Of a stretch of 64,000 bases of DNA, positions 52,977-61,452 are shown one piece after another. Source of the DNA: Deltaproteobacteria bacterium (GTDB lineage: Bacteria > Desulfobacterota > Binatia > HRBIN30 > JACQVA1); assembly GCA_016178705.1 (NCBI GenBank), contig JACOST010000031.1, forward strand, positions 248,001 to 312,000. The letters run 5' to 3'. The position numbers were made by a program, and so were the translations under genes. The notes under the pieces are model-generated. The model was given only the letters and a program-made list of their open reading frames with translations, had not been told where the DNA came from and ran no database searches. Position 1 is the first letter of the stretch; every line of letters starts with the position of its first letter.

Positions 52977-54176
52977 ATGACGGTTTCCGAATCTTGGCAG
53001 TCCTTCGATCTGTTCGCGCCTACCGACGAACATCGCTTGCTGGCGCAAACGCTAGCCGATTTCGTCACCAACGAAGTTGCCCCGCAGGCCGACGCCTTCA
53101 ATCGCGAGGAACGCTTCAACCTCGCCTTGTTCCGCCGCGCCGGTGAACTCGGGTTGCTTGGTCTGACCGCGCCAGATGTCTACGGTGGGGCAGGGATGGA
53201 CGCGGTCGCTGCCGTCATCGTCCACGAAGCGCTATCGACCGCCGACCCCGGCTTCGCGCTCGCCTACCTGGCCCACAGCGTGCTGTTCGTCAACAACTTC
53301 AGCCGCAACGCGAGCGCGGCGCAGTGCCAGCGGGTGTTGCCCCGTGCCGTCTCTGGTCAATGGATCGGTGGCATGTGCATGACCGAGCCCGACGCCGGAA
53401 CCGACGTGCTCGGCATGCGATCAACCGCTCGCCGCGAAGGCGATCACTACGTCCTCAACGGCCGCAAGACCTTCATCACCAACGGCGCCCTCGACGAGAC
53501 GACCCTCGGTGATGTGTTCTTGGTTTACGCTAAGACCGGCGAACGCTCGCTGAGCACGTTTCTCGTCGAGAAGGGCTTCGCGGGGTTCAGCCTCGGGCAG
53601 AAGCTGAAGGATAAACTCGGCGTTCGCGCGTCGATGACCGCGGAGTTGGTTTTCGACACCTGCATCGTCCCGGTCGACAATCTGATCGGCGCCGAAGGCG
53701 ACAGCACGCGGCACATGATGCGCAATCTCGAATTGGAGCGCCTCACGCTCTCGGCCATGTCGCTTGGCATCGCGCAACGCTGCCTACAAGTGATGGTCGA
53801 CTACGCGAACCAGCGCAAGACCTTCGGTGTGCTCATTCGCGAGCACGGCCAGATCCAGCGCCTCATCGCCGAATCGTATGCCGAGTACAAGGCCGCGCGT
53901 TGCTACGTGTACGAAACCGCCCGCCGCCTCGATCTCACCTCATACGGCAACCGCGTCGATGCCGACGGAGTGAAGCTCTTTGCCGCTCGCGTCGGCAAGG
54001 ACGTCGCCGACCGCGCGATTCAAGTGCTCGGCGGCAACGGCTACATGGGTGAGTACGTGGTCGAACGCTTGTGGCGTGATGCCAAACTGCTCGAGATAGG
54101 CGGCGGCACGCTCGAAGCTCATCAGAAGAACATCACCAAGGATCTGTCGCGCGCTCCCGAATTGATCCGGCGCTAA
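52977..54176 (+). CDS. Acyl-CoA dehydrogenase
   Basis: 399 residues. Family blocks are present: N-terminal helical domain (FRRAGELGLLGLTAPDVYGG), FAD/substrate signature GGMCMTEPDAGTDVLGMRS near 145, NGRKTFITNG, LGVRASMTAELVFDTCIVPV, and C-terminal signature IQVLGGNGYMGEYVVERLWR near 355. The catalytic Glu in this subtype sits in the EYVVERLWRDAKLLEIGGGT region. It resembles the isovaleryl/butyryl-CoA group. Its start region is duplicated just upstream (see findings). The CoA-transferase follows with a 9-bp gap. Confidence 0.94.
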   Translation: MTVSESWQSFDLFAPTDEHRLLAQTLADFVTNEVAPQADAFNREERFNLALFRRAGELGLLGLTAPDVYGGAGMDAVAAVIVHEALSTADPGFALAYLAHSVLFVNNFSRNASAAQCQRVLPRAVSGQWIGGMCMTEPDAGTDVLGMRSTARREGDHYVLNGRKTFITNGALDETTLGDVFLVYAKTGERSLSTFLVEKGFAGFSLGQKLKDKLGVRASMTAELVFDTCIVPVDNLIGAEGDSTRHMMRNLELERLTLSAMSLGIAQRCLQVMVDYANQRKTFGVLIREHGQIQRLIAESYAEYKAARCYVYETARRLDLTSYGNRVDADGVKLFAARVGKDVADRAIQVLGGNGYMGEYVVERLWRDAKLLEIGGGTLEAHQKNITKDLSRAPELIRR

Positions 54177-54185
54177 GGGGATGCC

Positions 54186-55595
54186 ACGGACAAGGTCGTT
54201 GACAGCGCGGCCGCAGCGGTCGCCGACATTCCTGACGGCGCCAGCATTCTGCTCGGCGGGTTCGGCGTCATCCAAGGCTGGCCGTCCAGCCTCATCACCG
54301 CGCTGCAGCAACGCGGCTCGCGCGCGTTGACGATCATCTGCAATACGCCGGGAGTTGGACCCACCTCGCCGCAGATCCTGTGCGAGAGCGGCCAGATCCG
54401 AAAACTGATCGCCAGCTTTGCCGCGTATCCGACCCGGCCGACGCCGGTCGAAGCCGCCATCAAAGCGGGCGAGATCGAGCTCGAACTGGTGCCGCAGGGG
54501 ACGCTGATCGAGCGCGTGCGCGCGGGCGGGGCCGGACTGGCGGCGTTCTACACGCCGACCTCGGTCGGCACCGAAATCGCCCGCGGCAAGGAAGAGCGCC
54601 TCTTTGATGGCCGCCGCTACGTGCTCGAAACCGCGCTGCGCACGGACTTCGCGATCATCCGCGCCGCGTGTGCCGACCGCCACGGCAACCTCGTCTATCG
54701 ACGCGCCGGCCGCAACTTCAATCCCCTGTTCGCCACGGCGGCGCGCACGACCATCGCCGAAGTCGACGAGATCGTCGCGCCTGGCGATATCGACCCCGAA
54801 TCCGTGGTCACGCCCGGCGTGTTCGTCGATCGCGTGGTGAAGTGTGAGCGCCCGCTCAACGTGAGCGCCATTCGCGAGCTGTCGCGGCGCTACGGCAAGC
54901 AGTGGGATCTTGAGGTTCGGCAACGCACGGTCGGGCCGCAGGGCATTCCGCCCGATCTAATGGCGCGCAAGGCGGCGCTTTTGCTGCGGCGCGGCGAGTA
55001 CGTCAACCTCGGTCTTGGTTTGCCGACACTGATTTCGAACTTCATCGGCCCCGCCGATGACGTGATCTTGCACTCGGAGAACGGCATGCTGGCGTTTGGT
55101 CCGCTGGTGACCGACGGCAGCGAGGACATCGATCTCTACAACGCCAGTGGCCAGCTCGTCAGCCTGTTGCCGGGGGCGAGTTTCTTTCACAGCTGCGATG
55201 CGTTCGCCATGGCGCGTAGTGGACGCGTCACGACGGTCGTGCTCGGCGGCTTTCAAGTATCGGCCTCGGCTGATCTTGCCAATTGGAATGTCCCCGCAAC
55301 CGGCGTGGGTGGCATTGGCGGGGCCATGGATCTGGCCGCGGGTAGCGCGCGCATTCTCGTGTTGATGTTCCACCTTACGCGCGACGGCGAGTCGAAACTC
55401 GTCGAGCGCTGCACCTACCCGCTGACCGCCATCGGCTGTGTGGCGACTGTGGTCACTGATCTTGCCGTACTCGACATCGACGCCGATGGATTTCTGGTGC
55501 GCGAACTGGCGCCCGGCGTTACGACGGACGACGTGCGCCGCGCCACCGCCGCGCCCGTGCGCTTCGCGTCCGATTTACATGAGATGGAGTTTTGA
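54186..55595 (+). CDS. Fused CoA-transferase alpha-beta subunit (SCOT-like), ACG start
   Basis: About 469 residues. The alpha half begins TDKVVDSAAAAVADIPDGAS and contains LLGGFGVIQGWP, the family's N-terminal glycine motif. The beta half carries the catalytic Glu in SENGMLAFGP near residue 298 and GGFQVSASADLANW. The frame has no ATG, GTG or TTG until 54327, which would remove the glycine motif, so the start is taken as the ACG at 54186, five bases after GGGGA. It transfers CoA between 3-oxoacids and succinyl- or acyl-CoA. Confidence 0.88.
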   Translation, partial: TDKVVDSAAAAVADIPDGASILLGGFGVIQGWPSSLITALQQRGSRALTIICNTPGVGPTSPQILCESGQIRKLIASFAAYPTRPTPVEAAIKAGEIELELVPQGTLIERVRAGGAGLAAFYTPTSVGTEIARGKEERLFDGRRYVLETALRTDFAIIRAACADRHGNLVYRRAGRNFNPLFATAARTTIAEVDEIVAPGDIDPESVVTPGVFVDRVVKCERPLNVSAIRELSRRYGKQWDLEVRQRTVGPQGIPPDLMARKAALLLRRGEYVNLGLGLPTLISNFIGPADDVILHSENGMLAFGPLVTDGSEDIDLYNASGQLVSLLPGASFFHSCDAFAMARSGRVTTVVLGGFQVSASADLANWNVPATGVGGIGGAMDLAAGSARILVLMFHLTRDGESKLVERCTYPLTAIGCVATVVTDLAVLDIDADGFLVRELAPGVTTDDVRRATAAPVRFASDLHEMEF

Positions 55596-55889
55596 AGGCT
55601 GCGCCGCGCGCAATAGTGCCGACCAGCGTTTTGCCGGCTCGTTGCGGATGTCCTTGAGAACTTGGCCACGCACCCACTCGGAGTCTATGCCGAGAAAACC
55701 GCAGACGTTCAAGAACGAGCAGGGCCAGTCGCGATCTTCGCTAAAGATCCAATCGAGATCGGCTTGTGCAAAGCGGACGCAGTACGCCGGTCCCTCGAGT
55801 CCCTTGCGAATCAACCGGATCGCGTCTTCGAGCACAGCCATGAACAGGCGACGCTCCGCGTCGGCGCGCGAATTGTTCGCTCCACTCAT
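55575..55889 (-). CDS. Small conserved-looking soluble protein of unknown function
   Basis: About 104 residues from the chosen ATG; an upstream ATG at 55949 would add 20. The sequence contains RRLFMAVLEDAIRLIRKG, then DLDWIFSEDRDWPCSFLNVC and GFLGIDSEWVRGQVL. This pattern (an N-terminal helix with LEDAIR, then W-x-F and a C-terminal L-G-I-D-S helix) recalls small hypothetical proteins seen in deltaproteobacterium-like genomes. It overlaps the CoA-transferase end by 21 bp, in the opposite direction. No function assigned. Confidence 0.6.
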   Translation of the reverse strand: MSGANNSRADAERRLFMAVLEDAIRLIRKGLEGPAYCVRFAQADLDWIFSEDRDWPCSFLNVCGFLGIDSEWVRGQVLKDIRNEPAKRWSALLRAAQPSKLHLM

Positions 55890-56066
55890 CGAACTCACAG
55901 CAAGAATCACCGGCAGGTGGCGCTCGGCGTGTGCGCGTCTTGGTTGCATCCGTGTCCCAAGTATCCCAGTGTGCTCAAGCTCACCATCCCACGATCACCC
56001 TACGGATAGCGTCGCTGCACCCTACGTCTAGATCGGCGTCAGTGCGGAAGCGGAATTCCCCACGCC

Positions 56067-56963
56067 TCAGGCATGGCTGCGTCGCAGCTCGGCACGCTCA
56101 GCGAACTCTTCAATCAACTCGAGTGCGTGGGCGAAGCTGCGCGCCCAGAACAGGATCGGCGCGTTGGCGATGGTCACGCCAATCGCGGCCATCCGCGGCA
56201 GGCGTTCGAACAAGTCATCCATCGATGTCGCGCCGCCGGCCGATGCGATTCCGAGCGTCGCGCTATCGCGGCCGGCCTGCTCGGCGAGGCGGCGAATCTC
56301 CGCGATGTCGTTGGCGAGATCGTCCAGGCGCGGACGTGGAACCGCCACCCAGCCATCGCCGAAGCGCGCCACGCGTCGCAATGCCGCTGGGCTGCTGCCG
56401 CCGATCCAGATCGGTGGCGGTTGTTGTATGGGCTTGGGAAAGAACGCGGCGTCGCGCAGCGTGAACCAACGGCCGCTGAAGTTGACGCGTTCCTCGGTCC
56501 ACAGCGCGCGCAGGAGCGTGAGGTACTCGTCCATGCACGCGCCGCGTTCGCTGAACGCTATCCCGAGTAACTCGAACTCTTCGCGCAACCAGCCGCCCCC
56601 GACGCCGAGCAGCAGCCGTCCGCCGGACAGCACATCGAGCGTTGCCAACTCCTTCGCCAAGACGATCGGGTTGCGGTACGGCAACACCATCACCGAGGAT
56701 CCGAGGCGAATGCGCGAGGTGATCGCCGCGACATACGACAGTGTCGCCACCACATCGAGGATCGGATCGGTGACCGGGTAGGGGAAGCGCCCGCCATACG
56801 GGTACGGCGTGGTCACTTCGGATGGAAAGATGATGTGCTCCGCCGTCCACAGCACGTGATAGCCGAGCCGATCCGCACTGACCGCAACCTGCCGGATGCG
56901 TTCGCGCACCTCCGGACCGCGCGCCCACGCGCCGAACTGCGGCAGCAGAACACCGAACTCCAT
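56067..56963 (-). CDS. LLM-class F420-dependent oxidoreductase
   Basis: 298 residues with a luciferase-like TIM barrel: MEFGVLLPQFGAWARGPEVR, DRLGYHVLWTAEHIIFPSEV, TSRIRLGSSVMVLPYRNPIV and RLLLGVGGGWLREEFELLGI. The pattern matches the F420-dependent TIGR03619-type subgroup. A GTG three bases upstream is an alternative start. F420 dependence is inferred from the subgroup. The VOC-like gene lies 32 bp upstream on the same strand. Confidence 0.92.
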   Translation of the reverse strand: MEFGVLLPQFGAWARGPEVRERIRQVAVSADRLGYHVLWTAEHIIFPSEVTTPYPYGGRFPYPVTDPILDVVATLSYVAAITSRIRLGSSVMVLPYRNPIVLAKELATLDVLSGGRLLLGVGGGWLREEFELLGIAFSERGACMDEYLTLLRALWTEERVNFSGRWFTLRDAAFFPKPIQQPPPIWIGGSSPAALRRVARFGDGWVAVPRPRLDDLANDIAEIRRLAEQAGRDSATLGIASAGGATSMDDLFERLPRMAAIGVTIANAPILFWARSFAHALELIEEFAERAELRRSHA

Positions 56964-56994
56964 CACGCCCTGGATCTCTCGAACTCTTCAACCC

Positions 56995-57507
56995 CTACAG
57001 CCGAGCCTGCATCTCGAAGGTGTTGCGATATGGCCCCAACAGGCCGATGCGAATGAACGCCTGATAGAGATAGTCGGTGAGTGCGCGGCCGTCGCCGGGG
57101 CGGTAGACGTCGGCGACGCGAATCTCGAACTCCGGTCGATCGCGCTGCAGGCGCTCGGCTATCGCCAATCGCTCCTCCCACTCCGCAACCGTCGGCACCA
57201 TGAAACCGCTATGGTCGTTGTAGTCGACCTCGACGCTCTCCAAGCCGACCAGCGCAAGATCCAGCTCGGGATCTTGCGCACGCAACCGGGTCACCGCCGC
57301 ATGGAGCGACGCCGCGGCCGCGACCGGACGGAAGTACAGCGCGGCCGCGTGCAAATCGTCGCCCAGGCGATAGCCGAGCAGATGCGGCTTGCTGACGATC
57401 TTCGCCCACGGGAACAGCGCATCGAAGCAGGCTTCGATCAGCGGCAAGCGGGCCGGCGGCACGGCGTAGTTGTTGTGGTTCCACCGATGCTGGACGGGGT
57501 CGGGCAT
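56995..57507 (-). CDS. VOC/glyoxalase-like protein
   Basis: 170 residues beginning after GGAGGACAAC. Contains LIEACFDALFPWAKIVSKPH, HAAALYFRP and DYNDHSGFMVPTVAEWEERL, a beta-alpha-beta pattern resembling vicinal-oxygen-chelate domains, though the metal ligands cannot be assigned. Followed 32 bp later by the luciferase-like gene on the same strand. Divergent from the heme-oxygenase-like gene. Function unknown. Confidence 0.65.
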   Translation of the reverse strand: MPDPVQHRWNHNNYAVPPARLPLIEACFDALFPWAKIVSKPHLLGYRLGDDLHAAALYFRPVAAAASLHAAVTRLRAQDPELDLALVGLESVEVDYNDHSGFMVPTVAEWEERLAIAERLQRDRPEFEIRVADVYRPGDGRALTDYLYQAFIRIGLLGPYRNTFEMQARL

Positions 57508-57591
57508 GTTGTCCTCCGAGATTACGCGATTGCTCGGAAACCGGCCGGCGCGCTATGTACCGCGCCGGACGCGGCATCACAAGGAGGGCAT

Positions 57592-58308
57592 ATGGGTCCG
57601 TCGAACGATCGGGCAATGAGCCCGCGCGAGTTCCTCGACGAGTGCTACACCTTCAAGCGCGAGCACGCACCGCAGAGTGCGTTCATGCGCCGTCTGATGG
57701 CCGGGAAGTGTTCGCGCGCGGAACTGCAGCGCTGGGCGAAGGATGCGTACTACTACACCGAGCCGGCGGTGCCGACGATCGCGGCCTGGCTGAGTCAGGC
57801 ACCGATCGTTCCCGATCGCTCGATCTACAAGGCCCTCAGTCGCAACCTCGCGGGCGAGATGGGCTACATCCGCGAGGCCGAGCACTTCGAACTCTACGTG
57901 CAGTTCCTCGATGGTTTGGGCGTTCCGCTCGACGAGGTGAAGGCGTACCTCCCGTTGGCGTCAACCCTCGGCGCGGCGGCCGCGATGGGCTACTTCTGCC
58001 GCTCGTCATTCGAAGAAGGCCTGGGCGCCTTCGGCCTCGCGGTCGAAATGCAGGTGCCCGGTCGCGCCGCCGGTGCGCAGGTGATCTACGATGCGCTGAA
58101 GAGCTACTACGATCTCGATCGGCGCACGTTGGAGTTCTACGAAATCCACGTCGAAGCCGAAGACGAGCACGGCGACAATGCGATGAAGGCGGTCGAGTGG
58201 TTTGCGCAGACCTCCCAGCAACAAGCCCGCGTCCGTCGCGCCTTCCGCTGGAGCGTGCTCGCGCACACCGCGATGATCGAAGGATTCGATCGGTTGCTCG
58301 ACGTTTAG
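57592..58308 (+). CDS. PqqC/TenA-like heme-oxygenase-fold protein
   Basis: 238 residues, all helical, starting after AAGGAGGGCAT. Likely ligand residues for a diiron or substrate site are in WAKDAYYYTEPAVPTIAAWL, GEMGYIREAEHFELYVQF and FYEIHVEAEDEHGDNAMKAV. The Glu/His/Asp pattern in these helices is that of the HDO (heme-oxygenase-like diiron) and PqqC groups. No pqq genes are in the window. Substrate unknown. Its end overlaps the convergent RluA gene by 4 bp. Confidence 0.82.
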   Translation: MGPSNDRAMSPREFLDECYTFKREHAPQSAFMRRLMAGKCSRAELQRWAKDAYYYTEPAVPTIAAWLSQAPIVPDRSIYKALSRNLAGEMGYIREAEHFELYVQFLDGLGVPLDEVKAYLPLASTLGAAAAMGYFCRSSFEEGLGAFGLAVEMQVPGRAAGAQVIYDALKSYYDLDRRTLEFYEIHVEAEDEHGDNAMKAVEWFAQTSQQQARVRRAFRWSVLAHTAMIEGFDRLLDV

Positions 58309-59243
58309 GTGTAAGTGGGTCGGTGCCCGAGAGTCGCGCGCAAATCCGCCGGCAACGGGCTCTCGACGGTGACGCGCTCGCGGGTGCGGGGATGAGTGAA
58401 AGTGACGCGCTCGGCGTGCAGCATCTGTCGCGCCGCGCCGCGCCCACCGTACAATTCGTCGCCAATGATGGGATGGCCGACGAAGGCGAGATGCGCTCGA
58501 ATCTGATGGCGCAACCCGGTGGGAATCTCGATCGCGAGTACGGTGCGGGTACCGAGCCGCCGCAACGGCCGGTAGCGCGTGAGGGCAGGGCGGGCATGCC
58601 ACGCCACAGCTTGATCGGGATTGTCGCACACGCGCATGCGACGGCGATTGCGCGCATCATGGGCTATCGGGGCGGTGATCTCACCGGACGCAGCTACATC
58701 GCCATCGACCAGCGCGACATATTCTTTGTTGACCGTGTGCGCGCGGAATTGCCGCCGCAACGCCGCGTAGGCATCGACGGTGCGCGCAACTAACAGCACG
58801 CCGGATGTGTCGGTGTCGAGGCGATGCACCAACCCCGGCTCACGCTCGTCCTTGCCGACCGCGCGGCTGAGCGCGCGCAGCTCGGGAAAACGATCGACCA
58901 GGAAGTTGGCAAGCGTGGCGGTCTCATCGGCCCGCAACGCGTGTGACGGCAGGCCGGCGGGCTTGTCGAGCGCGATGACTTCCGTATCTTCATAGAGGAT
59001 CGGCACGTCCAGACTCGCATTGGAAAGCAGGGTCGCAGCGCCGGGATCGCTCCAGTCGTCAATCTGAACGGCGTCGCCGGGCTGGAGCGCGGCGCTCTTG
59101 TGCACCCGCCGCCCGTTTACGCGTACGCCCCCGCCGGCGATCAGCGCGCGCACGCGCTGGCGCGACGCGCCGGGAAGCGTCCGCGCGAGAAACACATCGA
59201 GGCGTTGCGCCGCGCTGTCGGCGGCCATCAGCAGATCGAGCAT
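58305..59243 (-). CDS. RluA-family pseudouridine synthase
   Basis: 312 residues. An N-terminal S4 RNA-binding domain (QRLDVFLARTLPGASRQRVR) is followed by the catalytic domain with motif GLVHRLDTDTSGVLLVAR near 135-150 (catalytic Asp in RLD) and IPTGLRHQIRAHLAFVGHPI near 240. It isomerises uridine in rRNA or tRNA. RluA, RluC and RluD subtypes cannot be told apart here. It is 17 bp after the unknown gene on the same strand. Confidence 0.95.
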   Translation of the reverse strand: MLDLLMAADSAAQRLDVFLARTLPGASRQRVRALIAGGGVRVNGRRVHKSAALQPGDAVQIDDWSDPGAATLLSNASLDVPILYEDTEVIALDKPAGLPSHALRADETATLANFLVDRFPELRALSRAVGKDEREPGLVHRLDTDTSGVLLVARTVDAYAALRRQFRAHTVNKEYVALVDGDVAASGEITAPIAHDARNRRRMRVCDNPDQAVAWHARPALTRYRPLRRLGTRTVLAIEIPTGLRHQIRAHLAFVGHPIIGDELYGGRGAARQMLHAERVTFTHPRTRERVTVESPLPADLRATLGHRPTYT

Positions 59244-59260
59244 GCGCGAAATCGAGCCGA

Positions 59261-59809
59261 TTAGTTGTTCGACAGACCCGGACGCAGTTGGCAGTCCACC
59301 TGGCGCAGGAACTCGGCGAACGGATGCGTGCCCGGGCTGCTGGCGAAGTAGGCTTTGCGCACGTAGTCGAGCGCGCTTGAGTAGCGCTCGAAGTTTTGCG
59401 ACAGATCCTCAAATAGCAAAAAGCCTGCGCGGTAGAGTGCGGTATCGAGTTCAGACACCGCCTGGTAGGACCGTTGCCCGGTGGTGATGTAGTAGTTGAG
59501 ATATCCACGCCGCTCGCTGTGACTGCGGAAGATCCCGCTCATGAACAGCGCGTAGTCGCCGATGTACTGGCGCATCTCACGTTCGCGCTCCAGCTTGGTC
59601 CGCTCGCTGGCTCCGGGCAACTCGATCATCGTATCGAGCAGTTTGTCCAAGCGCTCGCCTTCGATCGTGGTGAGCCGGAGCAAGTGCGCGCTGTCGGCAA
59701 AGTCGGCGAGGACGGTGCCGACGTGGTCGACCACCGGTGGTTCCGCCAGCTTGAGCTCCCAAAACGCGCGTTGCACGATGGTGTCGAAAAATCGCTTCAG
59801 CCGTTCCAT
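59261..59809 (-). CDS. Helical soluble protein of unknown function
   Basis: 182 residues without signal peptide or membrane segment. Almost all helix, with an N-terminal MERLKRFFDTIVQRAFWELK and later EREMRQYIGDYALFMSGIFR, LNYYITTGQRSYQAVSELDT and FEDLSQNFERYSSALDYVRK. The Tyr- and Phe-rich helices suggest a globular bundle. It is divergent from the aminotransferase with a 36-bp gap and precedes rluA-like by 17 bp. I do not recognise the family. Confidence 0.75.
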   Translation of the reverse strand: MERLKRFFDTIVQRAFWELKLAEPPVVDHVGTVLADFADSAHLLRLTTIEGERLDKLLDTMIELPGASERTKLEREREMRQYIGDYALFMSGIFRSHSERRGYLNYYITTGQRSYQAVSELDTALYRAGFLLFEDLSQNFERYSSALDYVRKAYFASSPGTHPFAEFLRQVDCQLRPGLSNN

Positions 59810-59845
59810 GGATTGGGATTATAAAGACCCGGGCGGAGGTCGGCA

Positions 59846-60970
59846 ATGAAATTCGAACGATGGCGCGCGGAGTTTCCGGCGAGCGAAGGGCTGATCCACT
59901 TCAACCACTCGGGTCGCGCGCCGGTGCCGCTACGCACGACGCGGGCGGTAAGCGATTTCATAGCCGAGGCGACCGTCGTCGACAGCGCCACCTATGAACG
60001 CTGGCAAGCCCGTACAACGGCGGTGCGCGAGTTGTGTGCGCGGTTGGTTGGAGCGACAGCCACGGAGATCGCTTTCATCGCCAATACCTCGACTGGACTC
60101 TCGCTGATCGCCTCCGGCCTCACCTGGCGCGCCGGCGACAACGTCGTCGCGGTCGACGGCGACTATCCCTCGAACGTCTATCCCTGGTGGGGGCTGCGTC
60201 GCTTCGAGGTCGAGACCCGCATGGTTGCACCGCGTAACGGTCGGGTCACGGTCGACGACATCCGCACGCTCGTCGATGACCGCACTCGCGTGGTTACCGT
60301 CAGCGCGGTCGATTGGCAGACGGGATTTCGTTGCGATCTTGCATCAATCGGCAGCTTCTGCCGCGAGCGCCGCGTCTTGTTCTGCGTCGACGGCATTCAA
60401 GCCGTGGGTGCGCTGCAGATCGACGTTGCGCGCGCCCTGATCGATTGCATGGCGGTGGGGGGTCACAAGTGGTTGCTGGCGCCCGAAGGCTGCGGCTTCC
60501 TCTTCGTCTCGCGTCGCGTGGTCGAGCAGCTGCAACCGTCGCTGCTGGGTTGGAACAGCGTCGTCGATCCCGACAACCACCTGCCGTATCATTTCGATCT
60601 GCGGCCGGATGCGACACGTTTCGAGTCCGGGTCGCCGCCACATCTGGGCGTCCACGCGCTCGGTCCCTCTCTCGAATTGCTCCACGAAGTTGGCGCGGCA
60701 GCGATCGAGGCGCGGGTCATCGATCTCACCGCGCAACTCGCCGCGGGGCTACGCCAGCGCGGTGCCGAGATCGTCAGCCCGTGGGGTGCGCGCGAGCGCT
60801 CGGGGATTCTAACGTTTCGCCTCGGGAGCGATCCGGCGGGTCTGGTCGACAGGCTCGATGCCCAGGGCGTTCTGTGTCGGTCGCGCGCCGGCGGCGTGCG
60901 CTTGGCACCGCACTTCTACAACAACGAACACGATATCGCGCGCTTCTTCGCCGTGCTTGACGCGGTATAG
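59846..60970 (+). CDS. Class V PLP aminotransferase / cysteine-desulfurase-like
   Basis: 374 residues. The PLP lysine is Lys208 in MAVGGHKWLLAPEGCGFLFV. Other blocks are HFNHSGRAPVPLRTTRAV, ANTSTGLSLIASGLTW, SAVDWQTGFRCDL and FCVDGIQAVGALQIDV (PLP-stacking Asp). The C-terminal RSRAGGVRLAPHFYNNEHDI is typical of CsdA/isopenicillin-epimerase-like members. No obvious desulfurase Cys loop is visible, so a transaminase or epimerase role is equally likely. GGAGG precedes the start. Confidence 0.92.
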   Translation: MKFERWRAEFPASEGLIHFNHSGRAPVPLRTTRAVSDFIAEATVVDSATYERWQARTTAVRELCARLVGATATEIAFIANTSTGLSLIASGLTWRAGDNVVAVDGDYPSNVYPWWGLRRFEVETRMVAPRNGRVTVDDIRTLVDDRTRVVTVSAVDWQTGFRCDLASIGSFCRERRVLFCVDGIQAVGALQIDVARALIDCMAVGGHKWLLAPEGCGFLFVSRRVVEQLQPSLLGWNSVVDPDNHLPYHFDLRPDATRFESGSPPHLGVHALGPSLELLHEVGAAAIEARVIDLTAQLAAGLRQRGAEIVSPWGARERSGILTFRLGSDPAGLVDRLDAQGVLCRSRAGGVRLAPHFYNNEHDIARFFAVLDAV

Positions 60971-61452
60971 CGCGCGTGTGCCGGCTGCGTCCCGCGCAAA
61001 TTTCGGGGCTCGCAAACGTCACTAGCATGCGATCTTCTCTGAAGGCGTAGGGGCGATGCATGCATCGCCCTCCGTCTTCTCCGCGGCAGGTACCCCAACC
61101 TTGATCTGCCATACCATGAGCGGCGGGGTTGCGGCGTGCCCGCACAACCTGCGGAGCAGGCATGTCCCACGGTGCCGTTCTTAACATCATTGCGAATGAC
61201 GTCTTGGGAGGGCGAGGCTCCCGCCGAGCCGCCGCACCATCGCCGCGCCGCGGCTCGCCGGAAGGCTCGCCCTCCCGGATGCGCCCACCGATCGTTTGTC
61301 CCATCAGGGTTAGTTCGCGGGCGACGCATGCGTCGCCCCTACAGAGAACGGGACATCAGTAGGCAGGAACGGCATGAGAGCGCGGTGCCCGCGTAGCGCA
61401 GTAGCGCCGAGTCGGGCTTGAGTCGCTGCCGGAAACGTCGCAAGCTGCGACG
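60971..61452. repeat. Palindromic GC-rich repeat island
   Basis: Contains two perfect 20-bp palindromes, GGGCGATGCATGCATCGCCC at 61051-61070 and GGGCGACGCATGCGTCGCCC at 61319-61338, which differ at only two positions. Between them is an imperfect 27-bp inverted repeat (61206-61232 with 61250-61276) whose outer arms read GGGAGGGCGAG and CTCGCCCTCCC. No ORF with support is present. The layout suggests a REP/BIME-like or MITE-like element. Confidence 0.7.
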
